Positions 1 through 7,092 of a stretch of 17,485 nt of DNA are shown piece after piece. The notes below the pieces were generated by a model that saw only the letters and a program-made list of their open reading frames with translations, ran no database searches and was not told where the DNA came from. Made by a program: the position numbers and the translations under genes. The DNA lies in contig DKII01000095.1 in assembly GCA_002454125.1 (NCBI GenBank), positions 1 to 17,485 on the forward strand. The letters are read 5' to 3'. The stretch comes from Novosphingobium sp. UBA6722 (GTDB lineage Bacteria; Pseudomonadota; Alphaproteobacteria; Sphingomonadales; Sphingomonadaceae). Position 1 is the first letter of the stretch; the number at the start of each line of letters is the position of its first letter.

Positions 1-933
1 CCAGTTGTGGAAGTACTCATGCGCCACCACCGACTCCACGCGCTGGAAGCCGGCGTCGGTGGTGGTCGCCGGGTGCGCCAGCACGCAGCTGGTGTTGAAG
101 ATGTTGAGTCCCTTGTTCTCCATCGCGCCCATGTTGAAGTGCGACACCGCGACGATCATGTAGCTGTCGAGGTCGTACTCGCAGCCGTACTGCTCCTCGT
201 CCCAGCGCATGGCGGCCATGAGCGAGTCCATGGCGTGACGGCACTTGTCCTGGTCCTCGGGCGCCGTGTAGATCTCCAGCGCGACCGCGCGGCCCGAGCG
301 CGTGGTGAAGCGGTCGCGCAGACAGGCGAGATCACCGGCGACCAGCGCGAACAAATAGCTGGGCTTGGGATGCGGATCCTCCCAGGTGGCGAAGTGACGG
401 CCGCCCTCCAGCTCGCCGCGCGCGACGCAGTTGCCGTTGGCCAGCAGCACCGGGCAGGAGGCGCGATCGCCGATCACGGTGACGCGGAACGGCGCCAGCA
501 CATCCGGCCGGTCCGGGTAGAGCGTGATCTTGCGGAAGCCCTCGGCTTCGCACTGGGTGCAGAGCATGCCGTTCGAGGCATAGAGCCCCATCAGCTGGGT
601 ATTGGCGGCCGGGTTGATCTCGGTCTCGATCCCAACCTCATGCGCATCGGCGCTGAGCGTGATCACAAGGTCGCTGCCGTCCATCCGCCAGTCAGTGCTG
701 GCCGCGCCATCGATCCATACGCCTGCCGGGGTCAGGCCATCGCCATTGAGGCGCAGCACGCCGGCTGGCTCAGCCGCCGGGTTGCGCTTCACGTCAAGGC
801 TGGCCTGGACGCGGGTCTGCTCCAGCCCGAGCGTGAACTTTAGCCGGATCTGCGGGACCAGCCAGGCCGGGGGCCGATAGTCTTCGCGGCGGATGACGGG
901 CGGGGCGGCGGGGGGTGCGGTGATGGCGTCCAT
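1..933 (-). CDS. pepN: Aminopeptidase N (M1 family), N-terminal part, cut by window edge
   Basis: This is a cytosolic zinc metallopeptidase that removes N-terminal residues from peptides during protein turnover. The 311 visible residues hold the N-terminal beta domain and the start of the thermolysin-like catalytic domain. The M1 exopeptidase motif GAMEN is at residues 269-273, where it binds the substrate N-terminus. The zinc-binding HEYFH motif is at 305-309 and is followed by N-W at the edge. The third zinc ligand and the C-terminal superhelix lie outside the window; M1 PepN proteins are usually about 870 residues, so roughly a third is seen. The ATG at 933-931 is preceded by TTGAGGG at suitable spacing. 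The gene is divergent from the SDR gene at 1023. The frame is open with no sign of damage. Identification is secure because both M1 signatures are intact and correctly spaced. Confidence 0.95.
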   Translation of the reverse strand, partial: MDAITAPPAAPPVIRREDYRPPAWLVPQIRLKFTLGLEQTRVQASLDVKRNPAAEPAGVLRLNGDGLTPAGVWIDGAASTDWRMDGSDLVITLSADAHEVGIETEINPAANTQLMGLYASNGMLCTQCEAEGFRKITLYPDRPDVLAPFRVTVIGDRASCPVLLANGNCVARGELEGGRHFATWEDPHPKPSYLFALVAGDLACLRDRFTTRSGRAVALEIYTAPEDQDKCRHAMDSLMAAMRWDEEQYGCEYDLDSYMIVAVSHFNMGAMENKGLNIFNTSCVLAHPATTTDAGFQRVESVVAHEYFHNW

Positions 934-947
934 CGGCCCTCAATGCC

Positions 948-993
948 GTTCGCATCGAACTAAGTCGAGATGCCTGTGCAAGTGTCTCGACTT
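948..993. promoter_or_regulatory. Two perfect inverted repeats in the pepN/SDR divergent gap
   Basis: The 89-base gap between the divergent starts of pepN and the SDR gene holds two exact inverted repeats. The first is GTTCG-CAT-CGAAC at 948-960. The second has arms AAGTCGAGA (962-970) and TCTCGACTT (985-993) separated by 14 bases. Such symmetry in a short divergent promoter region suggests either an operator for a dimeric regulator or, for the longer repeat, a leader hairpin just upstream of the SDR ribosome-binding site (AGGAAAG at 1012-1018). I see no convincing -35/-10 pair here and do not recognise the sequence as a known operator. The symmetry is seen directly; the function is inferred. 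Confidence 0.4.
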
Positions 994-1022
994 CGCCCGA
1001 CACGAACGGATAGGAAAGCACG

Positions 1023-1799
1023 GTGAAACGCTTGTTCATCTTCGGCCTCGGTTACACCGCGGCCCGCTTTGCCCTCGCCATGTCTGCGCGCGGCTGGGAA
1101 GTCGTCTCCACTGGCAGCGCCGGGACACTGCGGTTCGACGATGCCGGATCGGTGCGGATGGCGCTGGCCGACGCGGATCAGGTGCTATCCTCGGTCCCGC
1201 CCACTGCGGACGGCGATCCGGTACTGCTGACCTATGGCGATGCCTTGGCGGGCAAGCCGCTGAGCTATCTCTCGTCGACCGGGGTCTATGGCGATACCGC
1301 CGGGGCCTGGGTCGATGAAAGCGCGCCAACCGGGACTGGCCGCCGCACCGCCCGCGCCGATGCCGACGCCGAATGGCTGGCCCGCGGCGCTCGGGTGCTG
1401 CGCCTGCCGGGGATCTATGGCCCCGGCCGCTCGGCGCTCGACCGGGTGCGCGAGGGCAAGGCCCACCGGATCGACCTGGCCGGCCAGGTGTTCAGCCGGG
1501 TCCATGCCGATGACATCGTCAGCGCCGCCGTGCTCGCGCTCGAAGCACCGGCCGGGGCATACAACATCAGCGATGATCTGCCGTGCAGCCAGAACGAGGT
1601 GATCGAGCACGCCTGCGCGCTGCTCGGCTCGCCGCAGCCGCCGCTGCAAACGCTGGACGAGGCCGGCCTCTCGCCGATGGCGCGGGCCTTTTATGCCGAG
1701 AACCGGCGGGTCGCGAATGGCAAGGCGAAGCGGGTGCTCGGCTGGAGCCCGCGCTATCCGACCTGCCGTGAAGGGCTGGCCAGTCTACTTCCGGCCTGA
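1023..1799 (+). CDS. SDR-family NAD(P)-dependent protein, YeeZ-like
   Basis: This 258-residue Rossmann-fold protein belongs to the extended/atypical short-chain dehydrogenase group and resembles the E. coli YeeZ type. The N-terminal beta strand and glycine turn reads FGLGYTA (residues 7-13), a shortened form of the usual GxxGxxG. The segment SSTGVYGD (84-91) is the region of the catalytic Ser and Tyr in epimerase-like SDRs. The YxxxK lysine is not visible four residues after Y89, as is common in this subgroup, so catalytic activity is uncertain. A GIYGPGR motif near residue 130 and VHADDIV near 160 are typical of sugar-nucleotide epimerase folds. The start is GTG, with AGGAAAG seven bases upstream. 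The 3' end overlaps the convergent EamA gene by 15 bases. The substrate cannot be told from sequence. Confidence 0.85.
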   Translation: MKRLFIFGLGYTAARFALAMSARGWEVVSTGSAGTLRFDDAGSVRMALADADQVLSSVPPTADGDPVLLTYGDALAGKPLSYLSSTGVYGDTAGAWVDESAPTGTGRRTARADADAEWLARGARVLRLPGIYGPGRSALDRVREGKAHRIDLAGQVFSRVHADDIVSAAVLALEAPAGAYNISDDLPCSQNEVIEHACALLGSPQPPLQTLDEAGLSPMARAFYAENRRVANGKAKRVLGWSPRYPTCREGLASLLPA

Positions 1800-2678
1800 C
1801 AGCGCAACCAGCAGTCCGGCCATGGCGAGCACTGCCCCACCACCAGCCAGCAGACTCCATTCATAGCCTTCGAACAGGGTCGAAAGGATCATCGCCACTA
1901 CCGGCACGGCAACACCGTTATAGGCCGCCGGACCCGGCCCCCATTCGCGGATCAGCTGCGAATAGAGCGGGAAGGTCAGCGCCGAGCCGACCAGGCCGAG
2001 GTAGGCAATCCCCGCCAGATAGGCCGGGCGCGGATCGAGCGCCGGAGCGCCGACCGCGACAATCGCATAGCCCGCGCTCGCCACCACGCCCCAGATCATC
2101 CCCCAGGCCATCAGCGAGACCACCGGCACCGCGCGCGCTGTTTGCATGGCTTGCAGCAGGTTGCCGACCGAGACCGAGAGGATCGCCCCCGTCACCAGCA
2201 GCACCCCGGTCGTGACACCGCTGTTCGGCGGGGCGATGCGGTATTCGTGGAGCATCAGCAGCGCGATCCCTGCCAGGGCAATGGCCGATCCGGCCAGGAA
2301 CCGCCGGGTCAGCGCCGCTCCAAGCACCAGCCGCGCCAGGATCGCATTGGGCACAATCATCAGCGCGAAGACCACGGCGACGAGGCCCGAGGTGAGGTAG
2401 TGCTCAGAACGGTAGATCAGCTGGAAATTGAGGCTGAACTGGAACACGCCCATGGCAATCGCCACGGCCATTTCGCGGGCCGTCAGCCGCATCCGCTCGC
2501 GGCGAAGCAGGGCAAAGGCCGACATGGCCGTCGCCGCCAGGATAAAGCGCCAGACGACTGACCAGGCTGGCGGCACTTCGCTGATCTGGTCCTTGATCAC
2601 CAGCCAGGTCGAGCCCCAGACCAGCGCCAGGAAAATGAACGCCGCGATCGAGCGCGGCGTCAGCGTCACGCCGCTCAT
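1785..2678 (-). CDS. EamA/DMT-family transporter
   Basis: This is a 297-residue inner-membrane protein of the drug/metabolite transporter superfamily. It has about ten hydrophobic segments arranged as two EamA repeats (roughly residues 10-140 and 155-290). The first helix carries the family's WGSTW signature (21-25). The second half is rich in Gly, Ala and Leu helices and ends in a short polar tail, ALSGRK. Members export amino acids, nucleosides or other metabolites, usually by proton antiport. The start codon overlaps the stop of the upstream threonine aldolase in an ATGA arrangement (2675-2678), so the two are probably translated together. That pairing hints at export of a small amino acid or related metabolite, but this is inference. 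Its 3' end overlaps the SDR gene on the other strand by 15 bases. Confidence 0.9.
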   Translation of the reverse strand: MSGVTLTPRSIAAFIFLALVWGSTWLVIKDQISEVPPAWSVVWRFILAATAMSAFALLRRERMRLTAREMAVAIAMGVFQFSLNFQLIYRSEHYLTSGLVAVVFALMIVPNAILARLVLGAALTRRFLAGSAIALAGIALLMLHEYRIAPPNSGVTTGVLLVTGAILSVSVGNLLQAMQTARAVPVVSLMAWGMIWGVVASAGYAIVAVGAPALDPRPAYLAGIAYLGLVGSALTFPLYSQLIREWGPGPAAYNGVAVPVVAMILSTLFEGYEWSLLAGGGAVLAMAGLLVALSGRK

Positions 2679-3676
2679 AGCGCTGCAATCGCGCGGGCCA
2701 GCGCCGTGACATGCTCCATCGGGCTGTTCCAGGCCGTCACCATGCGCGCGGCATCATCACCCCAGTCATAGAAGGAGAAGCCTTGCGCCCGCAGCGCCTC
2801 GCGCTCGGGCGCGGTCAGCCGCAGGAACACCTCGTTGGCTTCAACCGGGTGCAGCAGGCGGTCCTGCGCCGCGCTGGCCAGCTCCTGCGCGGCGGCGTTG
2901 GCGTGGCGGGCGTTCTCCAGCCACAGGTTGCCCTCAAGCATGGCGAGGAGCTGGGCGGCGAGGTAGCGGCCTTTCGATTGCAGATGCCCGGCACGCTTGC
3001 GGCGATAGCGGGCAACATCGGCCAGGCCCGTATCGAAGAAGACCAGCGCCTCGGCGCTCATCCCGCCATTCTTGATCATGCCGAAGCTGAGCGCCGCCGC
3101 CCCCTGGCAGGCTTCCCACGGTGTGCAGCCGAGGAAGGCCACCGCGTTGCCGAACCGCGCGCCATCGACGTGCAGCGGCAGACCGCGCTTGGCACAATAG
3201 GCGCCAACCGCCGCCATCTCGGCTGGCTGATAGGCCCGGCCATACTCGCTCGCCTGGGTGATCGAGACGGCGTGCGGCTGGACCTGGTGGACATCGTTGC
3301 GGAGCGGATCGATCACCGCGGCGATGGCCGCAGGCGTCAGTTTGGCCCCCTCGCCCTCGGCCAGCATCAGCTTGGCACCGTGGAGGTAGAAGCCGGGTGC
3401 CCCGCCCTCATCAACCTCGATATGGGCTTCGCGGTGGCAGACCACGCCGCCATGGGGCTGGACCATGCTCGCCAACGCCAGGCAATTGGCCGAAGTCCCG
3501 GTCGCCGCCCAGAGCACCGCGCAGTCGCGCCCGAAGACCTCGCCAAAGGCCGCGTCGAGCCGCTGGCTCAGCGCATCGCCATCATAGGGCGAATCAGGGG
3601 CATCTGCCGCCTGCATCGCGCGCCACAGCGCAGGATGGACCGAGGCGGCATTGTCGGAGAGGAACTGCATGGCCAT
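2675..3676 (-). CDS. Low-specificity L-threonine aldolase-like PLP enzyme
   Basis: This 333-residue fold-type I pyridoxal-phosphate enzyme of the threonine aldolase/beta-eliminating lyase family is expected to cleave L-threonine or L-allo-threonine to glycine and acetaldehyde, or related beta-hydroxy amino acids. VDGARFGNA (170-178) carries the aspartate that holds the PLP ring nitrogen. SFGMIKNGG (197-205) holds the probable Schiff-base lysine K202. This KNG version, instead of the SKGLGAPVG of E. coli LtaE, marks the shorter proteobacterial subtype (Pseudomonas LtaP-like, including phenylserine aldolases). AATGTSAN (57-64) binds the cofactor phosphate. AAGGCG lies upstream of the first ATG (3676); a second ATG follows two codons later. 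It is the first gene of a two-gene unit with the EamA transporter. The exact substrate is not settled by sequence. Confidence 0.9.
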   Translation of the reverse strand: MAMQFLSDNAASVHPALWRAMQAADAPDSPYDGDALSQRLDAAFGEVFGRDCAVLWAATGTSANCLALASMVQPHGGVVCHREAHIEVDEGGAPGFYLHGAKLMLAEGEGAKLTPAAIAAVIDPLRNDVHQVQPHAVSITQASEYGRAYQPAEMAAVGAYCAKRGLPLHVDGARFGNAVAFLGCTPWEACQGAAALSFGMIKNGGMSAEALVFFDTGLADVARYRRKRAGHLQSKGRYLAAQLLAMLEGNLWLENARHANAAAQELASAAQDRLLHPVEANEVFLRLTAPEREALRAQGFSFYDWGDDAARMVTAWNSPMEHVTALARAIAAL

Positions 3677-3726
3677 ATTTGCGCCTTATGGCCGCATTGC
3701 CCGGCGTCAAGCATCAGGAAACGATC

Positions 3727-4020
3727 ATGGCCGAAGTGACTATAACCCGCCACGGTTCGGACCGGGTCGGTGAGTACCATGCCCATTTGCCCGGAGAGAC
3801 CGAAATCGGCCGGCTGACCTGGGTGCAGCACGGCACTGTCCGCGCAGCCGAACACACGCTGGTACCGCGCGAGATCGGGGGACAGGGCGTGGCCGGCAAG
3901 CTGGTCGAGGCGCTGGTCGCCGATGCCCGCGCGCAGGGTTTTACGATCGATCCGGTCTGCAGCTATGTCGCCGCGCAGTTCAAGCGCCATCCGGAATGGG
4001 CCGACTTGCGCGCCAGCTAG
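3727..4020 (+). CDS. Short GNAT-fold N-acetyltransferase (YidJ/NATD1-like)
   Basis: This 97-residue protein matches the small stand-alone acetyltransferase group (Acetyltransf_CG, YidJ/NATD1 type). The visible signs are an opening strand around residues 12-40, then LVPREIGGQGVAGKLVEALVADARAQG, where the RxxGxG/A-type turn binds the coenzyme A pyrophosphate, and a closing PVCSYV-AQFKRHPEW segment typical of the family. Family substrates are mostly unknown. The frame is open far upstream, but the ATG at 3727 has AGGA at 3716-3719 and gives the normal family length; an earlier in-frame ATG at 3688 lacks a ribosome-binding site. The gene is divergent from the threonine aldolase across about 50 bases, in which I see no clear promoter. 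Confidence 0.85.
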   Translation: MAEVTITRHGSDRVGEYHAHLPGETEIGRLTWVQHGTVRAAEHTLVPREIGGQGVAGKLVEALVADARAQGFTIDPVCSYVAAQFKRHPEWADLRAS

Positions 4021-4079
4021 GGGCAAGTGCCTAGGCCAGCCTTACGCCGCATTGGCCATGTCCGTGGCATGCGCGGGCG

Positions 4080-4469
4080 ATGGGCTGCGAAGACCCCCAG
4101 CACCTGGCCAATTGCGGCCGCCGCGCCAGTTCGCGCCTGCGCTTGCGGCTGCCCGCAACGCTGATCACCCTGGATGGCCAGGGCCCGGCCGTGCTCGAGA
4201 ATATCTCGGCCACCGGCGCCCGGGTCGCTTCGCAATTCACGCTGCGCCCAGGCGCTTCGTGCATCTTGCGGCTGCCAAGACTTGAGCTGTTTGCCGATGT
4301 CGCCTGGTGCGCCCAGGGTCGATTGGGACTGAACTTTGAAGCGCCGCTATCACATGACCAGCTGGTAACGCTGCGCAACCTCGATCCCGACGACCTATCC
4401 AACGAGCACGCATCCAGCCAGAACTGGGCCCGCGCCTTTGTCGACGGCACAATCGGCCGCCGCTGCTAA
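4080..4469 (+). CDS. PilZ-domain protein (candidate c-di-GMP receptor)
   Basis: This is a 129-residue single-domain protein. Both halves of the PilZ cyclic-di-GMP signature are present. RRASSR at residues 14-19 supplies the RxxxR arginines (R15, R19), and ENISATGARV at 40-49 supplies the [D/N]xSxxG element (N41, S43, G46). The rest is a predicted six-stranded barrel (AVLENIS, SCILRLP, DVAWCA, RLGLNFE) followed by a polar tail. Family members bind c-di-GMP and modulate motility, cellulose or adhesin output. No diguanylate cyclase or motility gene is nearby, so the target is unknown. The ATG at 4080 lacks a strong ribosome-binding site, and no better in-frame start lies close upstream, so the start is less certain than the domain call. 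Confidence 0.85.
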   Translation: MGCEDPQHLANCGRRASSRLRLRLPATLITLDGQGPAVLENISATGARVASQFTLRPGASCILRLPRLELFADVAWCAQGRLGLNFEAPLSHDQLVTLRNLDPDDLSNEHASSQNWARAFVDGTIGRRC

Positions 4470-4484
4470 ACCTGTCGGAAGGTT
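4469..4484 (-). terminator. Weak hairpin after tRNA-Thr, possible terminator
   Basis: A five-base-pair hairpin, AACCT/AGGTT with a six-base loop, lies five bases past the encoded CCA of the tRNA and touches the stop of the PilZ gene on the other strand. On the minus strand it is followed by only a short T stretch (TTTAG), so it would be a weak intrinsic terminator at best. No other candidate terminator is visible for the tRNA transcript before the PilZ coding region. Confidence 0.3.
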
Positions 4485-4488
4485 CGAA

Positions 4489-4563
<75 letters not shown>

Positions 4564-4613
4564 CAACCATTCGGATAGCCCGCAGCGGCAAGGCCGGTCC
4601 GGGCAGGGGCGCG

Positions 4614-4642
4614 CTATTGGCCGTGCCCCCTTGCTTTGTCAA
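4614..4642 (-). promoter_or_regulatory. Probable sigma-70 promoter of tRNA-Thr
   Basis: On the minus strand a perfect TTGACA (-35) at 4642-4637 is followed, after 17 bases, by CAATAG (-10-like) at 4619-4614. That would place transcription start near 4607, giving a leader of about 44 bases before the mature tRNA end at 4563. Spacing and orientation fit; the -10 box is only a partial match. On the plus strand the overlapping bases TTGCTT and GATAGC could act as a divergent promoter for the 4675 gene, but that match is weak. Confidence 0.5.
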
Positions 4643-4674
4643 GCGTGACCCTGATAGCGCAGCACCGATTGCCG

Positions 4675-4812
4675 ATGGGTAAAGACAGCAACCTCTCACG
4701 CGAAGAGCGCCTGGCCGCGAAGCTCAGGGAAAACCTGCGGCGGCGCAAGGAACAGGCACGCGCGCTTTCAGCGGGCAATCCGCCCCTTCCCAAAGACCCG
4801 GAGCCTCGCTAG
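4675..4812 (+). CDS. Small basic charged protein, function unknown
   Basis: This is a 45-residue open frame between the tRNA and gpmA. It begins MGKDSNLSREERLAAKLREN and continues with a strongly basic LRRRKEQAR stretch before a Pro-rich tail ending PKDPEPR. Residues 8-30 alternate charged and hydrophobic positions like a single amphipathic helix. It has no cysteine, signal peptide or membrane segment. From memory, similar very short proteins with a SREERLAAKLRENLRRRK-like core are common in sphingomonads, which I cannot verify here. There is no clear ribosome-binding site, although the 37-base gap to gpmA and the shared strand suggest co-transcription. The helix could bind nucleic acid, but no function is established. 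The sequence reads as protein rather than as chance frame. Confidence 0.65.
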   Translation: MGKDSNLSREERLAAKLRENLRRRKEQARALSAGNPPLPKDPEPR

Positions 4813-4849
4813 GGGCGGGTGCTCCTAAGTCAATTGCGGAGCCAAGCCC

Positions 4850-5536
4850 TTGCCGCGCCTGATTCTCGTCCGTCATGGCCAGTCCCAGTGGAACCTCGAA
4901 AACCGCTTTACCGGCTGGTGGGATGTCGATCTGACCGCCAAGGGTGAGGATGAGGCCCGCGCGGCCGGTAGCCTGCTCAAGGCCAAGGGCATGTTGCCAA
5001 CCCTGGCCTTCACTTCACTCCAGACCCGCGCGATTCGCACGCTGCACCTGGCGCTGGAAGCCGCCGGCCGGGTCTGGATCCCGGAAACCAAGGACTGGCG
5101 GCTGAACGAGCGGCACTATGGCGGGCTGACCGGGCTCGACAAGGCCGAGACCGCTGCCAAGCACGGCGATGAGCAGGTCAAGATCTGGCGCCGCAGCTTT
5201 GATATTCCGCCGCCCGTGCTGGAAGACGGCTCGGAGTTCGATCTCAAGGCCGACCCGCGTTACGCCGGAATTGCAATCCCTTCGACCGAGAGCCTCAAGG
5301 ACACCATCGCCCGCGTCCTGCCCTATTACGAGGCCGCGATTGCCCCGGCGCTGAAGGCGGGCGAGGTTGTGCTGGTCGCCGCGCACGGCAATTCGCTGCG
5401 CGCGCTGGTCAAGCACCTGTCGGGCATTTCCGATGCCGACATCACCGGTCTCGAAATCCCGACCGGGCAGCCGATCGTCTATGAACTGGACGACAACCTG
5501 ACCGCGCTTGAGCGCTATTACCTGGCGGAGCGCTGA
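4850..5536 (+). CDS. gpmA: 2,3-bisphosphoglycerate-dependent phosphoglycerate mutase
   Basis: This cytosolic glycolytic and gluconeogenic enzyme interconverts 3- and 2-phosphoglycerate through a phosphohistidine. The 228-residue length is normal for the short bacterial dPGM form. LVRHGQSQWN (6-15) holds the phosphorylated H9 and R8. TSLQTRAIRT (55-64) contributes R60, RLNERHYG (84-91) contributes E87, and the second catalytic histidine H179 sits in VAAHGNS (176-182). The start is TTG: GGAG at 4838-4841 is eight bases upstream, and MPRLILVRHG is the expected N-terminus. It is first of the enzyme genes in a tight run with purE (one base between stop and start), purK and folA. Confidence 0.96.
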   Translation: MPRLILVRHGQSQWNLENRFTGWWDVDLTAKGEDEARAAGSLLKAKGMLPTLAFTSLQTRAIRTLHLALEAAGRVWIPETKDWRLNERHYGGLTGLDKAETAAKHGDEQVKIWRRSFDIPPPVLEDGSEFDLKADPRYAGIAIPSTESLKDTIARVLPYYEAAIAPALKAGEVVLVAAHGNSLRALVKHLSGISDADITGLEIPTGQPIVYELDDNLTALERYYLAER

Positions 5537-5537
5537 G

Positions 5538-6029
5538 ATGCCAAAGTCGTCAAGCGCAACTGTAGCCATCGTCATGGGCAGCCAGTCGGATTGGGCGACG
5601 ATGAAGTGCGCCGCCGATGCGCTCGACAAGCTGGGCGTGGCCTATGACGCGCGGATCGTCTCCGCGCATCGCACCCCGCAGCGGCTGGTGGCTTTCGCGG
5701 AAGGCGCAGCGGACGAAGGCTTCAAGGTGATCATCGCCGGGGCGGGCGGCGCCGCCCACCTGCCGGGCATGGTTGCCAGCATGACGCACCTGCCGGTGCT
5801 GGGCGTGCCGGTGCAGTCCAAGGCGCTGTCGGGGCAGGACAGCCTGCTGTCGATCGTGCAGATGCCCGCCGGGATTCCGGTCGGCACCCTGGCGATTGGC
5901 GAAGCCGGCGCAACCAACGCCGGGCTGCTCGCCGCCGCGATCCTGGCCACGACCGACCCGGCGCTGGCGGAAAAGATCAAGGCCTTCCGCGCCGCGCAAA
6001 GCGCCAGCGTGGCTGAGCGACCGAGTTGA
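5538..6029 (+). CDS. purE: N5-carboxyaminoimidazole ribonucleotide mutase
   Basis: PurE moves the carboxylate of N5-CAIR to give CAIR in de novo purine synthesis and works directly after PurK. The 163 residues match class I PurE. GSQSDW (14-19) binds the substrate phosphate, SAHRTP (42-47) holds the catalytic histidine H44, and AGAGGAAHLPGM (67-78) plus PVQSKALSGQDSL (91-103) complete the active site of the octamer. The frame stays open into gpmA, but the ATG at 5538 has GGAG at 5527-5530 and begins one base after the gpmA stop. Its 3' end abuts purK, so translation is probably coupled. Confidence 0.97.
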   Translation: MPKSSSATVAIVMGSQSDWATMKCAADALDKLGVAYDARIVSAHRTPQRLVAFAEGAADEGFKVIIAGAGGAAHLPGMVASMTHLPVLGVPVQSKALSGQDSLLSIVQMPAGIPVGTLAIGEAGATNAGLLAAAILATTDPALAEKIKAFRAAQSASVAERPS

Positions 6030-6033
6030 GGCG

Positions 6034-7092
6034 ATGATGATCCCCCCGGGCGAAACCATCGGCATTCTCGGGGGCGGCCAATTGGGCCGGATGCTGGCCA
6101 TGGCCGCGGCGCGGCTGGGTTACCGGGTCCACATCTACGCGCCCGAGAGCGATTCGATCGCCGCCGATGTCGCCGCGCAGTTCACCTGTGCCGGATGGAG
6201 CGATACCGCCGCCATGGCCGCCTTCGCCGCCGACTGCGCGGTTGTTACCTATGAGTTCGAGAATGTGCCCGTAGCGCCGCTGGCGGTGCTGGGCGGGGTG
6301 GCGCTGCTGCCAAATGCCCGCGCATTGGAAGTGGCGCAGGACCGGCTGAACGAGAAGCGGTTCGTCACCGATCTTGGCGGCACGCCCGCGCCATTCGCCG
6401 CAGTGGACACCGCCGAAGACCTGGCCCAGGCGCTTGAGACGATCGGCTCACCCGGCATCCTCAAGACCCGCCGCGATGGCTATGATGGCAAGGGCCAATG
6501 GCGGATCATGGCCGATCACGATGCCGATGGCGTGGTGCTGACCGGCCAGGCGCTGGTCTATGAGGGCTTCATCCACTTCACGGCCGAATTCAGTGTGATC
6601 CTGGCGCGCGGGCAGGACGGCACGATCGTATTCTGGGACAGCGCCGAGAACGTCCACAAGGGCGGGATCCTCGACCGCTCGACCGTGCCCGCCGGGGCTG
6701 ATGTTGCAGCACAGGTTCCGGCCGCGCGCGAACTGGCCGCCAAGGTCGCGGCGGCGCTCGACTATGTCGGGGTGCTGACGCTGGAATTCTTCGCGACGGC
6801 TGAAGGCCCCGTGTTCAACGAGATGGCCCCGCGGGTCCACAATTCGGGCCACTGGACCATCGAGGGCGCACTGACCAGCCAGTTCGAAAACCACATTCGC
6901 GCGATCTGCGGCCTGCCGCTGGGCGATCCGGCGCTGGCGGCGCGGGGCGTCGAGATGTGGAACCTGATCGGTGACGAAGTGCATGACTGGGCCCCGATCC
7001 TGTCCGACCCGCGCAACCACCTGCATCTCTACGGCAAGGCCGCCGCGCGCCCGGGCCGCAAGATGGGCCATGTGACCCGGCTGACACTGTGA
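6034..7092 (+). CDS. purK: N5-carboxyaminoimidazole ribonucleotide synthase
   Basis: PurK is an ATP-grasp enzyme that carboxylates AIR to N5-CAIR with ATP and bicarbonate, feeding PurE. The 352 residues start with a nucleotide-fold GILGGGQLGRML (near 10-21). The central ATP-grasp domain includes KTRRDGYDGKGQW, the flexible glycine loop over ATP. The metal-binding end reads FFATAEGPVFNEMAPRVHNSGHW, with the Glu and Asn ligands of the family. The frame is open upstream into purE, but the ATG at 6034 is preceded by GAGG overlapping the purE stop; a second ATG follows at once (6037). The stop overlaps the folA start in GTGA. Confidence 0.96.
   Translation: MMIPPGETIGILGGGQLGRMLAMAAARLGYRVHIYAPESDSIAADVAAQFTCAGWSDTAAMAAFAADCAVVTYEFENVPVAPLAVLGGVALLPNARALEVAQDRLNEKRFVTDLGGTPAPFAAVDTAEDLAQALETIGSPGILKTRRDGYDGKGQWRIMADHDADGVVLTGQALVYEGFIHFTAEFSVILARGQDGTIVFWDSAENVHKGGILDRSTVPAGADVAAQVPAARELAAKVAAALDYVGVLTLEFFATAEGPVFNEMAPRVHNSGHWTIEGALTSQFENHIRAICGLPLGDPALAARGVEMWNLIGDEVHDWAPILSDPRNHLHLYGKAAARPGRKMGHVTRLTL

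Noticed and set aside
948..960. LexA (SOS) box before the SDR gene
   Set aside because: The GTTC-N5-GAAC symmetry differs from the direct GTTC-N7-GTTC repeat of alphaproteobacterial LexA sites.
2711..3739. 342-codon plus-strand frame opposite the threonine aldolase
   Set aside because: The aldolase has its PLP-lysine and DGAR motifs in place; the opposite frame has none and runs past the true gene boundary.
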